Of a stretch of DNA of 20,008 bases, positions 1 to 7,827 are shown piece by piece; position 1 is the stretch's first letter; each line of letters opens with the position of its first letter. The stretch is from IMG/VR virus record IMGVR_UViG_3300007344_000355, positions 1 through 20,008 of that record; one strand, 5' to 3'. A program made the translations under genes and the position numbers. This DNA is from a virus. The notes under the pieces were generated by a model. The model was given only the letters and a program-made list of their open reading frames with translations, was not told where the DNA came from and did not search any database.

Positions 1-1014
1 AGAAAGGTACAGCATACTTTTAAAGAAGGTGAAACTTTTGAATCTATAGCAGATGCTTATGGTATTAGTGTAAAAACTCTTAAAGAAAGAAATGGAGTCA
101 AATCTATTCTAGAATTAAATGAAGGTGATGTACTTACCATAGCTAATATGGAAAAGTTTAAATCATTTAAAAATAAGTTTGCAGGAGTTTCCAGAAGATT
201 GTATGGTGCATATGATGAATTTGGACAAGCAGAAGGTAATAAGTATTCAGGTTATAGGTTATTTACATTTATGAGAAAGTGGTTCTTTCCAATGTTCTTT
301 AATAAATGGGGATTCAGCTATGATAAAACTCAAGGTAAATATCTATTTTCTCCTGAAAGATTTCAGCCAAGATATGATTGGGCTACAGGTACAACTCCTA
401 TAGGATATTATGTAAATGGATATAAAGCATTTGTTAAGGCTTTAGACTTTAAAGCTAAAGGATGGAACTATTTAACAGCTCAAGAAAAAGCAGACTTTAA
501 AAAGTCAATGATGGATGCTATGATTATAGCAGTTGCGGCAATCATATTAATACTAGGATTTGGTTATGATCCAAGTGATAAAGAAAGATTCCAAAAAATG
601 AAAAAGAAATCTGGACCTTTATTTGGAAAAGACTTTGAGCTTGCAGGATACTTAGAAAACTTAACTCAAATACTTACTATAGGTACTATGCAAGAAGTTA
701 CTGCATTTATTCCAATGGTAGAAGTTGGTGTAGTAAACTTTGGATTGGATGATTATATGAAATTGTTTACATCTACAACTACAGCTTTTGGAAATACTAT
801 AGGCTTATATGCAAAAATATTTGATGATCTAATTAAGCACTTAACAGGTAATGAAAAAGCATACTATCAAAAAGATACAGGTGAGCTTTGGTATAAGAAA
901 GCAGGTCAACCTAAAGTTATATCACACTTGTTAAGAACAGTAGGTGTTACAGGTAGCACCCAAGATTTACCTGAAACTTTAAAAGGAATTGAATCATCTG
1001 GTAAATTAAGATAA
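1..1014 (+). CDS. C-terminal part of a large, probably virion-associated protein with LysM-like repeat and membrane helix (5' end outside window)
   Basis: The frame is open from base 1, so the ATG at 148 is internal and only the last 337 residues are visible. Visible residues about 3-47 read as a LysM-like repeat: a QHTFKEGETFESIADAYGIS segment, then an L..RNGVKS part, closing with L.EGDVLTI. This matches the LysM pattern (H/V..GETL..IA..Y.vs...L...N......L..G..L.I). LysM modules bind peptidoglycan or chitin-type glycans. About 120 residues later comes one hydrophobic segment (AMIIAVAAIILILGFGY, visible residues about 173-189) that could cross a membrane. The rest is rich in aromatic and basic residues and is not recognised. 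It is the last sizeable plus-strand gene before the converging replication module. In crAss-like phages that position is often taken by very large virion or ejected proteins. A virion role is inference; the LysM match is by eye only. Confidence 0.65.
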   Translation, partial: RKVQHTFKEGETFESIADAYGISVKTLKERNGVKSILELNEGDVLTIANMEKFKSFKNKFAGVSRRLYGAYDEFGQAEGNKYSGYRLFTFMRKWFFPMFFNKWGFSYDKTQGKYLFSPERFQPRYDWATGTTPIGYYVNGYKAFVKALDFKAKGWNYLTAQEKADFKKSMMDAMIIAVAAIILILGFGYDPSDKERFQKMKKKSGPLFGKDFELAGYLENLTQILTIGTMQEVTAFIPMVEVGVVNFGLDDYMKLFTSTTTAFGNTIGLYAKIFDDLIKHLTGNEKAYYQKDTGELWYKKAGQPKVISHLLRTVGVTGSTQDLPETLKGIESSGKLR

Positions 1015-1015
1015 C

Positions 1016-1150
1016 ATGACAAAAATTAATACAACAAAATCTTTGCAGCGGCCTAAAGTTAAAAGACCAGGAGTGCATGCTAAAACTAAAACTTCTAAAT
1101 TGAAGTCGTCTAAACATTATAAAAAGAAGTACAAAGGTCAAGGAAGATGA
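1016..1150 (+). CDS. 44-aa highly basic small protein
   Basis: The ATG lies one base after the TAA of the upstream large gene, and the TGA overlaps the next ATG (ATGA at 1147-1150), so it sits in a translationally coupled chain. The product is extremely basic: Lys and Arg make up about a third of it and acidic residues are absent. The centre reads KRPGVHAKTKTSKLKSSKHY and the C-terminus KKKYKGQGR. The composition suggests nucleic-acid binding or packing with DNA in the virion, but nothing in the sequence proves this. My impression is that short ORFs with a similar RPGVHAKTKTS core recur in Bacteroidota phages; that is recollection, not a search result. The tight coupling and the ordered composition argue for a real gene despite its size. 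Confidence 0.65.
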   Translation: MTKINTTKSLQRPKVKRPGVHAKTKTSKLKSSKHYKKKYKGQGR

Positions 1151-1302
1151 AATGGCAACTGTTATTCCATTTGCATTGGCCTCATGATAGGCTTGCAATA
1201 GGATGGGAATATATAGGACCCAACGAACATGAAGAAATTTATACTTTTACTCTTTACTTGACTATAATAACTATAACTCTAGATATATATTCAGAGGACT
1301 AA
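1147..1302 (+). CDS. 51-aa small hypothetical protein, possibly membrane-associated
   Basis: The start overlaps the stop of the 44-aa gene by ATGA, and the TAA sits about ten bases before the hairpin that ends the module. The N-terminal half is aromatic and histidine-rich (MKWQLLFHLHWPHDR, then AIGWEYIGPNEHEE). The C-terminal half is hydrophobic and beta-branched (YTFTLYLTIITITLDIY), ending in acidic SED. The hydrophobic stretch of about 16 residues could be a membrane strand or helix or part of a beta structure. No family is recognised with certainty. Coupling to the preceding genes and the lack of wasted space support it as a genuine last gene of the plus-strand unit. Confidence 0.6.
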   Translation: MKWQLLFHLHWPHDRLAIGWEYIGPNEHEEIYTFTLYLTIITITLDIYSED

Positions 1303-1336
1303 GAAAAAAAAAGGGAGACAGCCTAAGCTATCTCCC
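1303..1336 (-). terminator. Intrinsic terminator closing the minus-strand replication module
   Basis: GGGAGA (1313-1318) pairs with TCTCCC (1331-1336). The stem continues past one C/A mismatch with AGC/GCT around a CTAA loop. On the minus strand the hairpin is followed by a T-run (the A-run at 1303-1312 on the plus strand). It lies seven bases downstream of the stop of the last minus-strand gene. On the plus strand it is followed only by a weak AATTCTTT, so bidirectional function is possible but less clear. It marks the meeting point of converging transcription. Confidence 0.85.
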
Positions 1337-1342
1337 AATTCT

Positions 1343-2554
1343 TTATGCAAAATCAAAGTCTGCATCATCTGATTCATCAAAATCATCTTCATCTACTACC
1401 GCAAAATCAAAATCAACATCTTCTTCAAATGGAGATTCTAATCCTCCATCTGCAGATTTATCTTCTATTATAGTAGGTGTTACCTCAACATCAGGTAATT
1501 CATCTACACCGTCCATGTGATCTTCATCTCCAATTGGATCTGGATCACATACTGCAGCTACTGCAGCTTCATCTTCAGCAATCTGCTCTCTAATTCTGTC
1601 TTCACAGTAAACAGGAGATTGTTCCTCCTCTTCTAACTCCTCTTCCATAATAATATTCTCCATTTTCACATCTTGCTCTTCTTGCACTGCTACATTAGCA
1701 TCAGATTGTGTTTCTTGTTCAGCTAATATTTCAGCAATAGAATCTTCTAAATCTATCTGACGAGGATCAACAAAAGGTACTGTAGCTTCATTTGTAGTTT
1801 CCTTAACTGCAGGTGCAGCAACTTGAGGTCGCGGAGCTGTTTGAAAATAAGGAAGACTGGTAATAAACCAATGAAGTACTCTTTGATCTTCCATCCAAGT
1901 TTTAGGATGAGATTGTTGCAAAGCAAGAGTGACATAATTATAGAATGCCCATAAACTCTCATTATTTTCATAAGTATGAGTTGGTCTAGACATTTGTTGT
2001 CTAATTAAACTTGCTTGCTCAGTTGTCAAGATTTCATGATCAGCAAATAAAATACCAAGCAATTGTGATTGCTTTCTTCTATCAAGACTAATTTCTTTCA
2101 TCTTTTCTTTGTCAGAAACTAATTGATCATAATACATCTTAGCAAGAGATACTTGCTCTGTAATTGTCTTTTCAGTTTCAGTATCAGCTGTACCAATATG
2201 TTTGCGGGCCCATGATCCCATGTCACCACATACCATAGTAGTATTATTCTTTGTATGAATAGCACCAATACCACACTTAAACCTCATTTGTTTATTATAA
2301 CTATTTGACCATGCAAACATCATAGACAATTCAGCATCATCTCCATAATTTAATGTATATATTGCAGAAGCAATATTACCATCATGTGTAGCTCTATATT
2401 TCTCATCTACAATTTTAAATCCAGCATCTTCTAATGCTTTAGTTGACAAATCCATTACAGACTTGTGGCTAATTACAGTATAAGTACTTGCATGATTTGG
2501 CAAGGCAACATCTATCAGATCTTGCCTGCCATATTCTTTAATTTTTCTAGGCAT
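1343..2554 (-). CDS. DUF932-like phage protein with long acidic C-terminal tail
   Basis: This 403-aa protein is encoded just after the DNA polymerase (2-bp spacing) and is the last gene of the module. Residues about 1-230 form a folded part. The segment FAWSNSYNKQMRFKCGIGA (80-98), then CGDMGSWARKH (109-119), and later SLWAFYNYVT (200-209), is laid out like the DUF932 / TIGR03299 phage-plasmid family (N-S-x-x-K..., V-C...R-K-H-T, W..YN..T). The match is by eye and the biochemical role of that family is not settled. Residues about 255-403 are low-complexity, Glu/Asp-rich and probably disordered, with repeated DFDFA-type ends (…DFDFAVVDEDDFDESDD… and final DADFDFA). An acidic tail with aromatic residues at the tip recalls the SSB C-terminal interaction peptide, suggesting contact with replication proteins; this is inference. 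Confidence 0.6.
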   Translation of the reverse strand: MPRKIKEYGRQDLIDVALPNHASTYTVISHKSVMDLSTKALEDAGFKIVDEKYRATHDGNIASAIYTLNYGDDAELSMMFAWSNSYNKQMRFKCGIGAIHTKNNTTMVCGDMGSWARKHIGTADTETEKTITEQVSLAKMYYDQLVSDKEKMKEISLDRRKQSQLLGILFADHEILTTEQASLIRQQMSRPTHTYENNESLWAFYNYVTLALQQSHPKTWMEDQRVLHWFITSLPYFQTAPRPQVAAPAVKETTNEATVPFVDPRQIDLEDSIAEILAEQETQSDANVAVQEEQDVKMENIIMEEELEEEEQSPVYCEDRIREQIAEDEAAVAAVCDPDPIGDEDHMDGVDELPDVEVTPTIIEDKSADGGLESPFEEDVDFDFAVVDEDDFDESDDADFDFA

Positions 2555-2555
2555 A

Positions 2556-4463
2556 TTAAAATAATTCTAATTGATTTGATTTAGGCTCAAGCAATTCTAT
2601 TTCACGCTTGGCCTTTTTAATGTAATAATCATAATTGATATTGTAATCTTCAAATGGTTTTTCTATGTAATTAATAAATATAGTTTGTAACCATTTGCCT
2701 GCTTCAACCTGGGACACTCTTTCATCAAGATAGTTTATTTTCATAAGCTTGCATCCCTTATTACTAATGTAATATCTAACTGTTTTTTGCAGTTTGTTTT
2801 TTATATGTTCTCCTTTATCCACATACTCTTCCCAAAATTCCCAACCAGCATTAGCTTTGACAGCACCACAAAAATCAAATACATTTTTGTTAGCTTTAAT
2901 TGTTTCTTCAGGTGGAGTACCATGAATAAAATAATCATATATAGCCTTACGAATACACAAGAAATCTTTCTTTTTATGTAGAGGCAAATCTTCAAATACA
3001 AATCTACCCTTACATTTAGTTTTAATTTCTTCACCTTCATGTAAAGCAATATAGTTATTACAATCAGCTAGTATAATCTTATGATAAGTATCATGTTCTA
3101 GCTGAAGATTTGTTATGTCTTCCCAGTTTTTGCATATCTCCATGTATTTATCTACATATTTTCTTGGGATTCTAGTCTCAAGACCATCTGTATTATGCAT
3201 AAGAGGTACAGCATTAGGGATGTTTTCACAAATCATTTCATATAACATCATTAGGCTTAACTGACCATTCAGAGTTATACGCATTGTAAGTTCAGGATCA
3301 TATAGAAAACTGTTTTCATCATTACTAAGACCGTATGTACTATTTAATACAATCTTATATACATAGTTTCTAGGATCAGATTTTGGTATCTTTTTTCTTT
3401 CATTAAAGAACCATTCATATTGCTCACAGAACTCTTTTTTAGGAAGATGTCCAGGAGCCCATCCATTTCTAATAGCTAGATTAGGATAAAAACTAGTCAC
3501 ATCACTAGTCATGATTACATATTCATCATTAGACGAATATATATCTTTTCTAGCACCATGCACACCACCAAGACCAAAATGGGTAGTTATTCCTTTATAC
3601 CTTACAGTATACTTGAAACTACCCTTTAAGTCTTGCGGATCTAATTCTAGAGCTCTAAATTTGCTAACCAATCTTTGAAACGTAGCTGTTTCAAAATTTA
3701 CATAAGGTAACAAAAGATCTTTAACTATTAGTTTACTTCTGTATGTTCTCATCTTTTTGAGATCATACTTTTTTATACCAGTCTTTTCACTAAGAAACAT
3801 TGCAAATAATTCTTTTGCAATTCTTGGTTCAGATGCACTATATAAATCTATATTATATTCTTTTGTAAGCTGTTGTCTTAAAGCAATTTCCTTTTTGCTT
3901 CTGTACATAATTGCTTTAGTTGAAGCTACATCATTAATACAATAGTCTATAATGCTATCTATTTGTTCTAGAGTTTTAATCTCAGTACTATGGTGTATAG
4001 GCATATCTTTGATATTTTGCCAATCCATAGTATTTTGGGCCCATTTTAAACTAGTTCTTTTTGCAGCATTATCCCAGTGATTTAATTTAAATATATCAAC
4101 TTGTCTAATCTGCAGAGCCCATGGAGCAAACTCTGCCCACTCACCTTCATTCTGTTTACGAATAGTATCTTGGGCTTTTGCATATATAAATAAAGCTACA
4201 TCTTCTCCATTCATTTCAAGAAGTTGTTCTTTATTTGCTAATATGTGTTCTGTTACTTGAGCATCAAATGCAATACCATTAAAAGATACATGCCATTCTT
4301 CAAGTAAGATGTTCCTTTCTAGAAATGTAATAAATTCTAGACAGTCATTCCTATCTTTATGAATAACAAATATCTCTTTATGATCAGATTTAATGTCTTC
4401 AAAAACAGCTATGAAACAATTAAGTAATGTTTCATAGTCCATTACCCAATGAGTCTTCTGCAT
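2556..4463 (-). CDS. Family B DNA polymerase with 3'-5' exonuclease domain and C-terminal clamp-binding peptide
   Basis: This is a replicative DNA polymerase of 635 aa, short for family B. The exonuclease motifs are complete: Exo I MDYET (D9, E11), Exo II FNGIAFD (61-67, D67) and Exo III YCIND (174-178, D178). The palm motif A is DVTSFYPN (321-328). Motif B is KIVLNSTYG (370-378). Motif C is HNTDG (423-427), where the first Asp of the usual DTD is Asn but the second, metal-binding Asp (D426) is kept. A KxKGRF-like element follows (about 482-488). Only about 50 residues separate motifs A and B, leaving no room for a phi29-type TPR2 insertion. The protein ends in QLELF (631-635), a textbook bacterial beta-clamp-binding motif. 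DnaB-type helicase and primase genes nearby fit RNA-primed rather than protein-primed replication. The start is fixed by the Exo I motif at residue 9. Confidence 0.95.
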   Translation of the reverse strand: MQKTHWVMDYETLLNCFIAVFEDIKSDHKEIFVIHKDRNDCLEFITFLERNILLEEWHVSFNGIAFDAQVTEHILANKEQLLEMNGEDVALFIYAKAQDTIRKQNEGEWAEFAPWALQIRQVDIFKLNHWDNAAKRTSLKWAQNTMDWQNIKDMPIHHSTEIKTLEQIDSIIDYCINDVASTKAIMYRSKKEIALRQQLTKEYNIDLYSASEPRIAKELFAMFLSEKTGIKKYDLKKMRTYRSKLIVKDLLLPYVNFETATFQRLVSKFRALELDPQDLKGSFKYTVRYKGITTHFGLGGVHGARKDIYSSNDEYVIMTSDVTSFYPNLAIRNGWAPGHLPKKEFCEQYEWFFNERKKIPKSDPRNYVYKIVLNSTYGLSNDENSFLYDPELTMRITLNGQLSLMMLYEMICENIPNAVPLMHNTDGLETRIPRKYVDKYMEICKNWEDITNLQLEHDTYHKIILADCNNYIALHEGEEIKTKCKGRFVFEDLPLHKKKDFLCIRKAIYDYFIHGTPPEETIKANKNVFDFCGAVKANAGWEFWEEYVDKGEHIKNKLQKTVRYYISNKGCKLMKINYLDERVSQVEAGKWLQTIFINYIEKPFEDYNINYDYYIKKAKREIELLEPKSNQLELF

Positions 4464-4464
4464 A

Positions 4465-4845
4465 CTAAATAACAGTACTTACAGAAGGCTTATCAGATAC
4501 TTTTTCAAGAAATTTAGAGATATCAAACTTTTTAGCGTTAGCAGCAAACATATTTACAACTTCTTTAATAGAGTCTTTATCTTCAATATAGTACTCTTGA
4601 AAAGTTTCAATTGTTTTTCTTTCTTGCTTTCCACCTTTGTTTCCAGTAATAGCTTTACCATATTCATCAAGCTTAGGTAACATATGTAAAGTTGTTTTAG
4701 TCACTTTACTTATAATTACAAAAACTTTAGACATTGGATCATAAAGACACTCCACATATGGACAGTCATTACTAATCGGAATCATTTTAAAAGTTTTGGA
4801 ATCTTGCCAGCTGGATTCAACTAGCATCATTGTTGGATTACTCAT
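4465..4845 (-). CDS. 126-aa hypothetical protein upstream of the DNA polymerase
   Basis: No family is recognised. The N-terminal two thirds look like a small alpha/beta domain with beta strands (SKVFVIISKVTKTTLHMLP, about 39-57). They are followed by a basic GNKGGKQERK loop and a helical C-terminus (residues about 85-115). It ends in TAG, one base before the polymerase start (TAGTATG), so the two are probably translationally coupled. There are no cysteine pairs, Walker motifs or transmembrane segments. Its place between the nuclease-partner gene and PolB suggests an accessory role in DNA replication or recombination, but the sequence does not show one. Confidence 0.75.
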   Translation of the reverse strand: MSNPTMMLVESSWQDSKTFKMIPISNDCPYVECLYDPMSKVFVIISKVTKTTLHMLPKLDEYGKAITGNKGGKQERKTIETFQEYYIEDKDSIKEVVNMFAANAKKFDISKFLEKVSDKPSVSTVI

Positions 4846-4866
4846 TGTTAGTTTTTAGTTACAAAT

Positions 4867-5424
4867 TTAATTAATTATTTTTGCTTTTTGCAAACTTTCC
4901 TGTATTAGCGTTTCCTTATCATAATCAGGTTTATTACAAAGCTCACCTATACTCTTTAAAAATTCTTCATTGACATCTAATATTTCAGCATAGTCTTTGA
5001 AGAAAACTTTAGGATATAAATAACTTCTCATATAAACGTAGTTAGCAGAATTCTCAGGAAAGAAAAATAGAATTTTGCTCTTTGTTTCATTACTCATTTG
5101 GCTGTATTTGCCATCAAGAAACTTTAACCAATCATTTTTTAAATCAGAAAAATCAAAAATATAAAGATGATTCTCAGAATTAATAGTATGTATTTTATAC
5201 AATCTATTATGTTTAATCAAAACTTTATTTTTAAAATCAGCAAACTCTTTCTTTTCTCTAGGATGATACAAACATATCAACTTCATATCCTCAGGTTTTA
5301 TGTTATCCCAAGCAATAAATGTTTCGCTTGGGACAACTTTTGCACCTTTTTTAATTCCAAGAAGCGGATATAAAAACATCTTGGATTTTTGAAAATACTT
5401 AGCATAAATAGATTTTATAGCCAT
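4867..5424 (-). CDS. Nuclease-partner family protein, copy 1 (unnamed family)
   Basis: This 185-aa protein starts three bases after the stop of the PD-(D/E)XK nuclease gene. It is paralogous to the product at 18440-19057, which sits in the same position behind a second nuclease gene. Shared features in order are: an N-terminal F.K…FL(Y/F)PLL.I.K block (here FQKSKMFLYPLLGIKKG, residues 11-27), a central hydrophobic strand followed by D.(x)…GKYSQMSNETKSKIL, and a C-terminal segment after V..D.E/S. No catalytic motif or metal site is evident in the shared positions. It is acidic/basic mixed, with no signal peptide or membrane helix. From the conserved pairing I infer that it binds or regulates the nuclease or loads it on DNA; no function is known to me. 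Identity between the copies is low, so only the pattern is secure. Confidence 0.8.
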   Translation of the reverse strand: MAIKSIYAKYFQKSKMFLYPLLGIKKGAKVVPSETFIAWDNIKPEDMKLICLYHPREKKEFADFKNKVLIKHNRLYKIHTINSENHLYIFDFSDLKNDWLKFLDGKYSQMSNETKSKILFFFPENSANYVYMRSYLYPKVFFKDYAEILDVNEEFLKSIGELCNKPDYDKETLIQESLQKAKIIN

Positions 5425-5427
5425 ATA

Positions 5428-6444
5428 TTATAGTTTTAATTTTTCAACTGCTAATTCATAAGGTAAGGTATAATCTTTTTCATTATAATGATATACAACT
5501 TGCTCAATGACTTTTTCAAAGAAACGCTTTAACCATTCACTCATAGTTTTAGGTGTAACTTGAAAAGGGTAAACTTGATTATATTTATCTACGACTACAA
5601 ATGTAAATAGTATATTCCATTCTACAGCATCTTCTTTATTTGCAATATATCTGTAAAAAGCTAGATTGTAATAAAGAGCTGCTTGGATCCAATATCTGTA
5701 ATATTCTACAGACTCTGGAAAGTCAATTAATGGTTTACTTGTAGTTTTTAAATCATTTATAAATAAAGTTTTCTTTTCTTTATCAATTACTACATTGTCA
5801 AGTATACCTTTAAATCCAAATGCAAACTTTCCGTATAGCAATTCATCTATTGTAATAGGTACTTCATTATAAACTTCTAGATCAGAATTATCAAGTTGGA
5901 GCAAAGCCTTAACAGATTCATTATCTTTTATAGAATCTACACATACTTTACAGTATGCATAAGATTCTTCATCTATTAATGTTTTGTTTTGACTTGATTG
6001 TAGAAAATTAAAATAACTGATATTATCTTCAGTTAGAATTTTCTTTATTCTAGCTTCATCAGTCTTAAGACTTTGATGTAAGTTTATGCTTTCTAAAACG
6101 TTGATTATATCTGTTTCATAATCTTCTAAACCTGTTGAACCATCTAAATTATTAAAATGTAATTTAAAGATTTCATCAACAACTGTTTTATTATTACCAC
6201 TTGGTAGTTTGCCAGGGACTATAATAAAATCTTTCTCAAAGTCTTCAGGATTAAGAAGAAGGCAGTGAATGACCCTACCTTTTACAAGGTGAGGGTCAAC
6301 ACTATCTTCCTTTTGTTTGAGCACATAATCGTTAAAAAACATGCTTGGTGAAAACAAGAGCTTATTTATACTACTGTAGCTAAAATAAAATTTGTCTTTA
6401 TAAAATAATTCTAGTTCCTCAGAACCAATCAAATTCTGCTTCAT
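5428..6444 (-). CDS. PD-(D/E)XK nuclease (RecB/Cas4-like), copy 1
   Basis: This 338-aa protein has the RecB/Cas4-type nuclease signature. An N-terminal SYSSINKLLFSPSMF segment (22-36) is typical of phage nucleases of the DUF3799/YqaJ-neighbour type. Then come GRVIH with the conserved His (H60), GILD (D216), DLKTTSK with the D-x-K pair (D231, K233), and QAALY (Q254, Y258). Such enzymes cut or resect DNA ends using two metal ions. In phages they usually work with a single-strand annealing protein; a Sak4-like ATPase and SSB lie 6 kb upstream on the same strand. The start overlaps the 3' end of the upstream gene by 26 bp. It is kept because the next Met (35) would remove the conserved SYSSINKLL segment. 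The gene is followed after 3 bp by its small partner gene, an arrangement repeated at 18440-20008. Confidence 0.9.
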   Translation of the reverse strand: MKQNLIGSEELELFYKDKFYFSYSSINKLLFSPSMFFNDYVLKQKEDSVDPHLVKGRVIHCLLLNPEDFEKDFIIVPGKLPSGNNKTVVDEIFKLHFNNLDGSTGLEDYETDIINVLESINLHQSLKTDEARIKKILTEDNISYFNFLQSSQNKTLIDEESYAYCKVCVDSIKDNESVKALLQLDNSDLEVYNEVPITIDELLYGKFAFGFKGILDNVVIDKEKKTLFINDLKTTSKPLIDFPESVEYYRYWIQAALYYNLAFYRYIANKEDAVEWNILFTFVVVDKYNQVYPFQVTPKTMSEWLKRFFEKVIEQVVYHYNEKDYTLPYELAVEKLKL

Positions 6445-7816
6445 CTTTTTGTACTATTGGTGTTTCTGCTACTGCAGGTTCTGTAACTTCTTCTTCTATT
6501 TCTACTGTGTCTTCTTCAATTTCAGGGTCCTCCTGGATTGTTAATTCTGCAGTATCAGGCTCAGAAACTGTAACTTCCTCTTCTGTATCTTCAATAATCT
6601 CCTCTTCAGTTGCAGAAGTTTCTATATGTTTATCTTCAAATTCAACAACATTATTCTTATATTTAATTCCTGTAGCTTCAGAAGCATCAGGATTTAATAT
6701 ATATGCTTGAGGAATTATATATTTTGAATAACCATTAGTTTTAAAATATTCTTTTTGATCATCCATTATAAAATCTAAAGCTTCTGTATTTAAAGAATTA
6801 TTCTCAATTAATCTTTTAATAACTTCATCTATATGATGTAAACCATACCCATCTATATCAAGATAATTTCTTAGAGATTTAAAATTAACATGATTTTTAC
6901 TCCTAGAGTTATTAATTTGATTATTGCAATGAAAGAATAACATTAAAAGATATAACATACTACCTTTATAATTACAATTTGCCATAATTTCCATAGCCAT
7001 AGTATGATTATCAGAATCAGAACTATTAAACATATTTCTAATATTTTGATAGGCATCTTCATCAATAGATGTAGATTCATCACCATTAATTACTTCAAGT
7101 AATGCACTTTGTTCTATTATAGTATGTTTTTCATATTCTCTATATAAATCTAAATTATCTTGATTAATTGTTCTTGACCAAGTTGAATTATTTTTAGTAG
7201 AATATACTTTAGAAAGTTCAAAACCATCTTTTACATTTAACTTTTTATAAAGAGTATTTACGTATTCTTGAGGATAATAACTATCAGGTCTGCACAACTT
7301 AGCTGTATTCCAATCTGTATAGATATATTCAGGCCATTCTCCATCAAATACTGTATTCTTAAGTTCTTCAATTCTGTGAAGCTGATAATCATAAGGTGTA
7401 TCTTTAGCTTGTTCTTTTAAAACTTCTAAAGCAGCTTCAAATACTTTACCTGAAACAGTATAATGCCAACCATCATTAAATAATTTGTATCCTGCTGAAT
7501 CACTACCAACAACAACTGTTGCAGAATCTATATCAGTAGTAGTTCTAATTTTATATTTAACAGCTAAATCCTTTAACTTTACTCTAGGTACAGTACATCC
7601 TTTCATGAAGTAAATTTTATCTTTCATTTGGGGAACCCAAGTCTGAGAGTTAAATTTTAAACCATGATCATTTGAATTTTTTGTATTTTGCAATATATAT
7701 AAAGTATCTACTTCTTCAACATAATAACTTTCTATATACTGTTTTTTATATTCATCTCTTTCTAACTTTGCACTTAGTCTAACAAACGGAACTCTTTTTA
7801 TTTTATCTTCTGTCAT
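6419..7816 (-). CDS. 465-aa hypothetical protein with acidic C-terminal tail
   Basis: No family is recognised. Residues 1 to about 385 appear folded and rich in Tyr, Asn and Lys, with a helical stretch around MLYLLMLFFHC and no nucleotide-binding motif. Residues about 385-465 are a Glu/Asp-rich, probably disordered tail ending in DEAEFDWF. The tail resembles those of the DUF932-like protein (ending DFDFA) and the SSB-like protein (ending DFNLD) in this window. This fits a common contact surface in the replication machinery, by analogy with the SSB tip; this is inference. The gene is first in its unit: its start is 11 bases downstream of a terminator-like hairpin (7828-7853). Its end overlaps the nuclease gene by 26 bp, so expression of the two is likely linked. 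Confidence 0.75.
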   Translation of the reverse strand: MTEDKIKRVPFVRLSAKLERDEYKKQYIESYYVEEVDTLYILQNTKNSNDHGLKFNSQTWVPQMKDKIYFMKGCTVPRVKLKDLAVKYKIRTTTDIDSATVVVGSDSAGYKLFNDGWHYTVSGKVFEAALEVLKEQAKDTPYDYQLHRIEELKNTVFDGEWPEYIYTDWNTAKLCRPDSYYPQEYVNTLYKKLNVKDGFELSKVYSTKNNSTWSRTINQDNLDLYREYEKHTIIEQSALLEVINGDESTSIDEDAYQNIRNMFNSSDSDNHTMAMEIMANCNYKGSMLYLLMLFFHCNNQINNSRSKNHVNFKSLRNYLDIDGYGLHHIDEVIKRLIENNSLNTEALDFIMDDQKEYFKTNGYSKYIIPQAYILNPDASEATGIKYKNNVVEFEDKHIETSATEEEIIEDTEEEVTVSEPDTAELTIQEDPEIEEDTVEIEEEVTEPAVAETPIVQKDEAEFDWF

Positions 7817-7827
7817 ATTTATAATTT

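Noticed and set aside
148-150. ATG at 148 as the true start of the left-most gene
   Set aside because: The frame is open to base 1 and the upstream codons encode a convincing LysM-like repeat, so the ATG is an internal methionine.
947-1198. Minus-strand ORF of 83 codons opposite the small plus-strand genes
   Set aside because: It is antisense to the end of the large gene and to the two coupled small genes; its serine/phenylalanine-rich sequence is what the reverse complement of Lys/Glu-rich coding gives.
2801-3049. Minus-strand ORF inside the polymerase gene, with similar shadows at 1753-1971 and several plus-strand ones (e.g. 5167-5373, 9418-9654, 11040-11246, 14217-14429)
   Set aside because: All lie wholly inside strongly supported genes in other frames and have low-complexity, hydrophobic compositions typical of shadow frames.
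2556-4463. Protein-primed replication (phi29-like) because the polymerase is family B
   Set aside because: No room for TPR2 between motifs A and B, a clamp-binding C-terminus, and primase plus DnaB helicase genes nearby point to RNA-primed replication.
4465-4467. Stop-codon recoding, known in some crAss-like phages
   Set aside because: TAG ends the 126-aa and SSB-like genes and TGA ends the helicase, nuclease-upstream and primase genes at sensible positions, usually overlapping the next ATG; no gene has an in-frame stop inside its conserved domains.
6507-6710. Plus-strand serine-rich ORF
   Set aside because: It is the antisense image of the Glu/Asp-rich tail of the 465-aa gene (GAA/GAT read backwards give TTC/ATC and serine codons).
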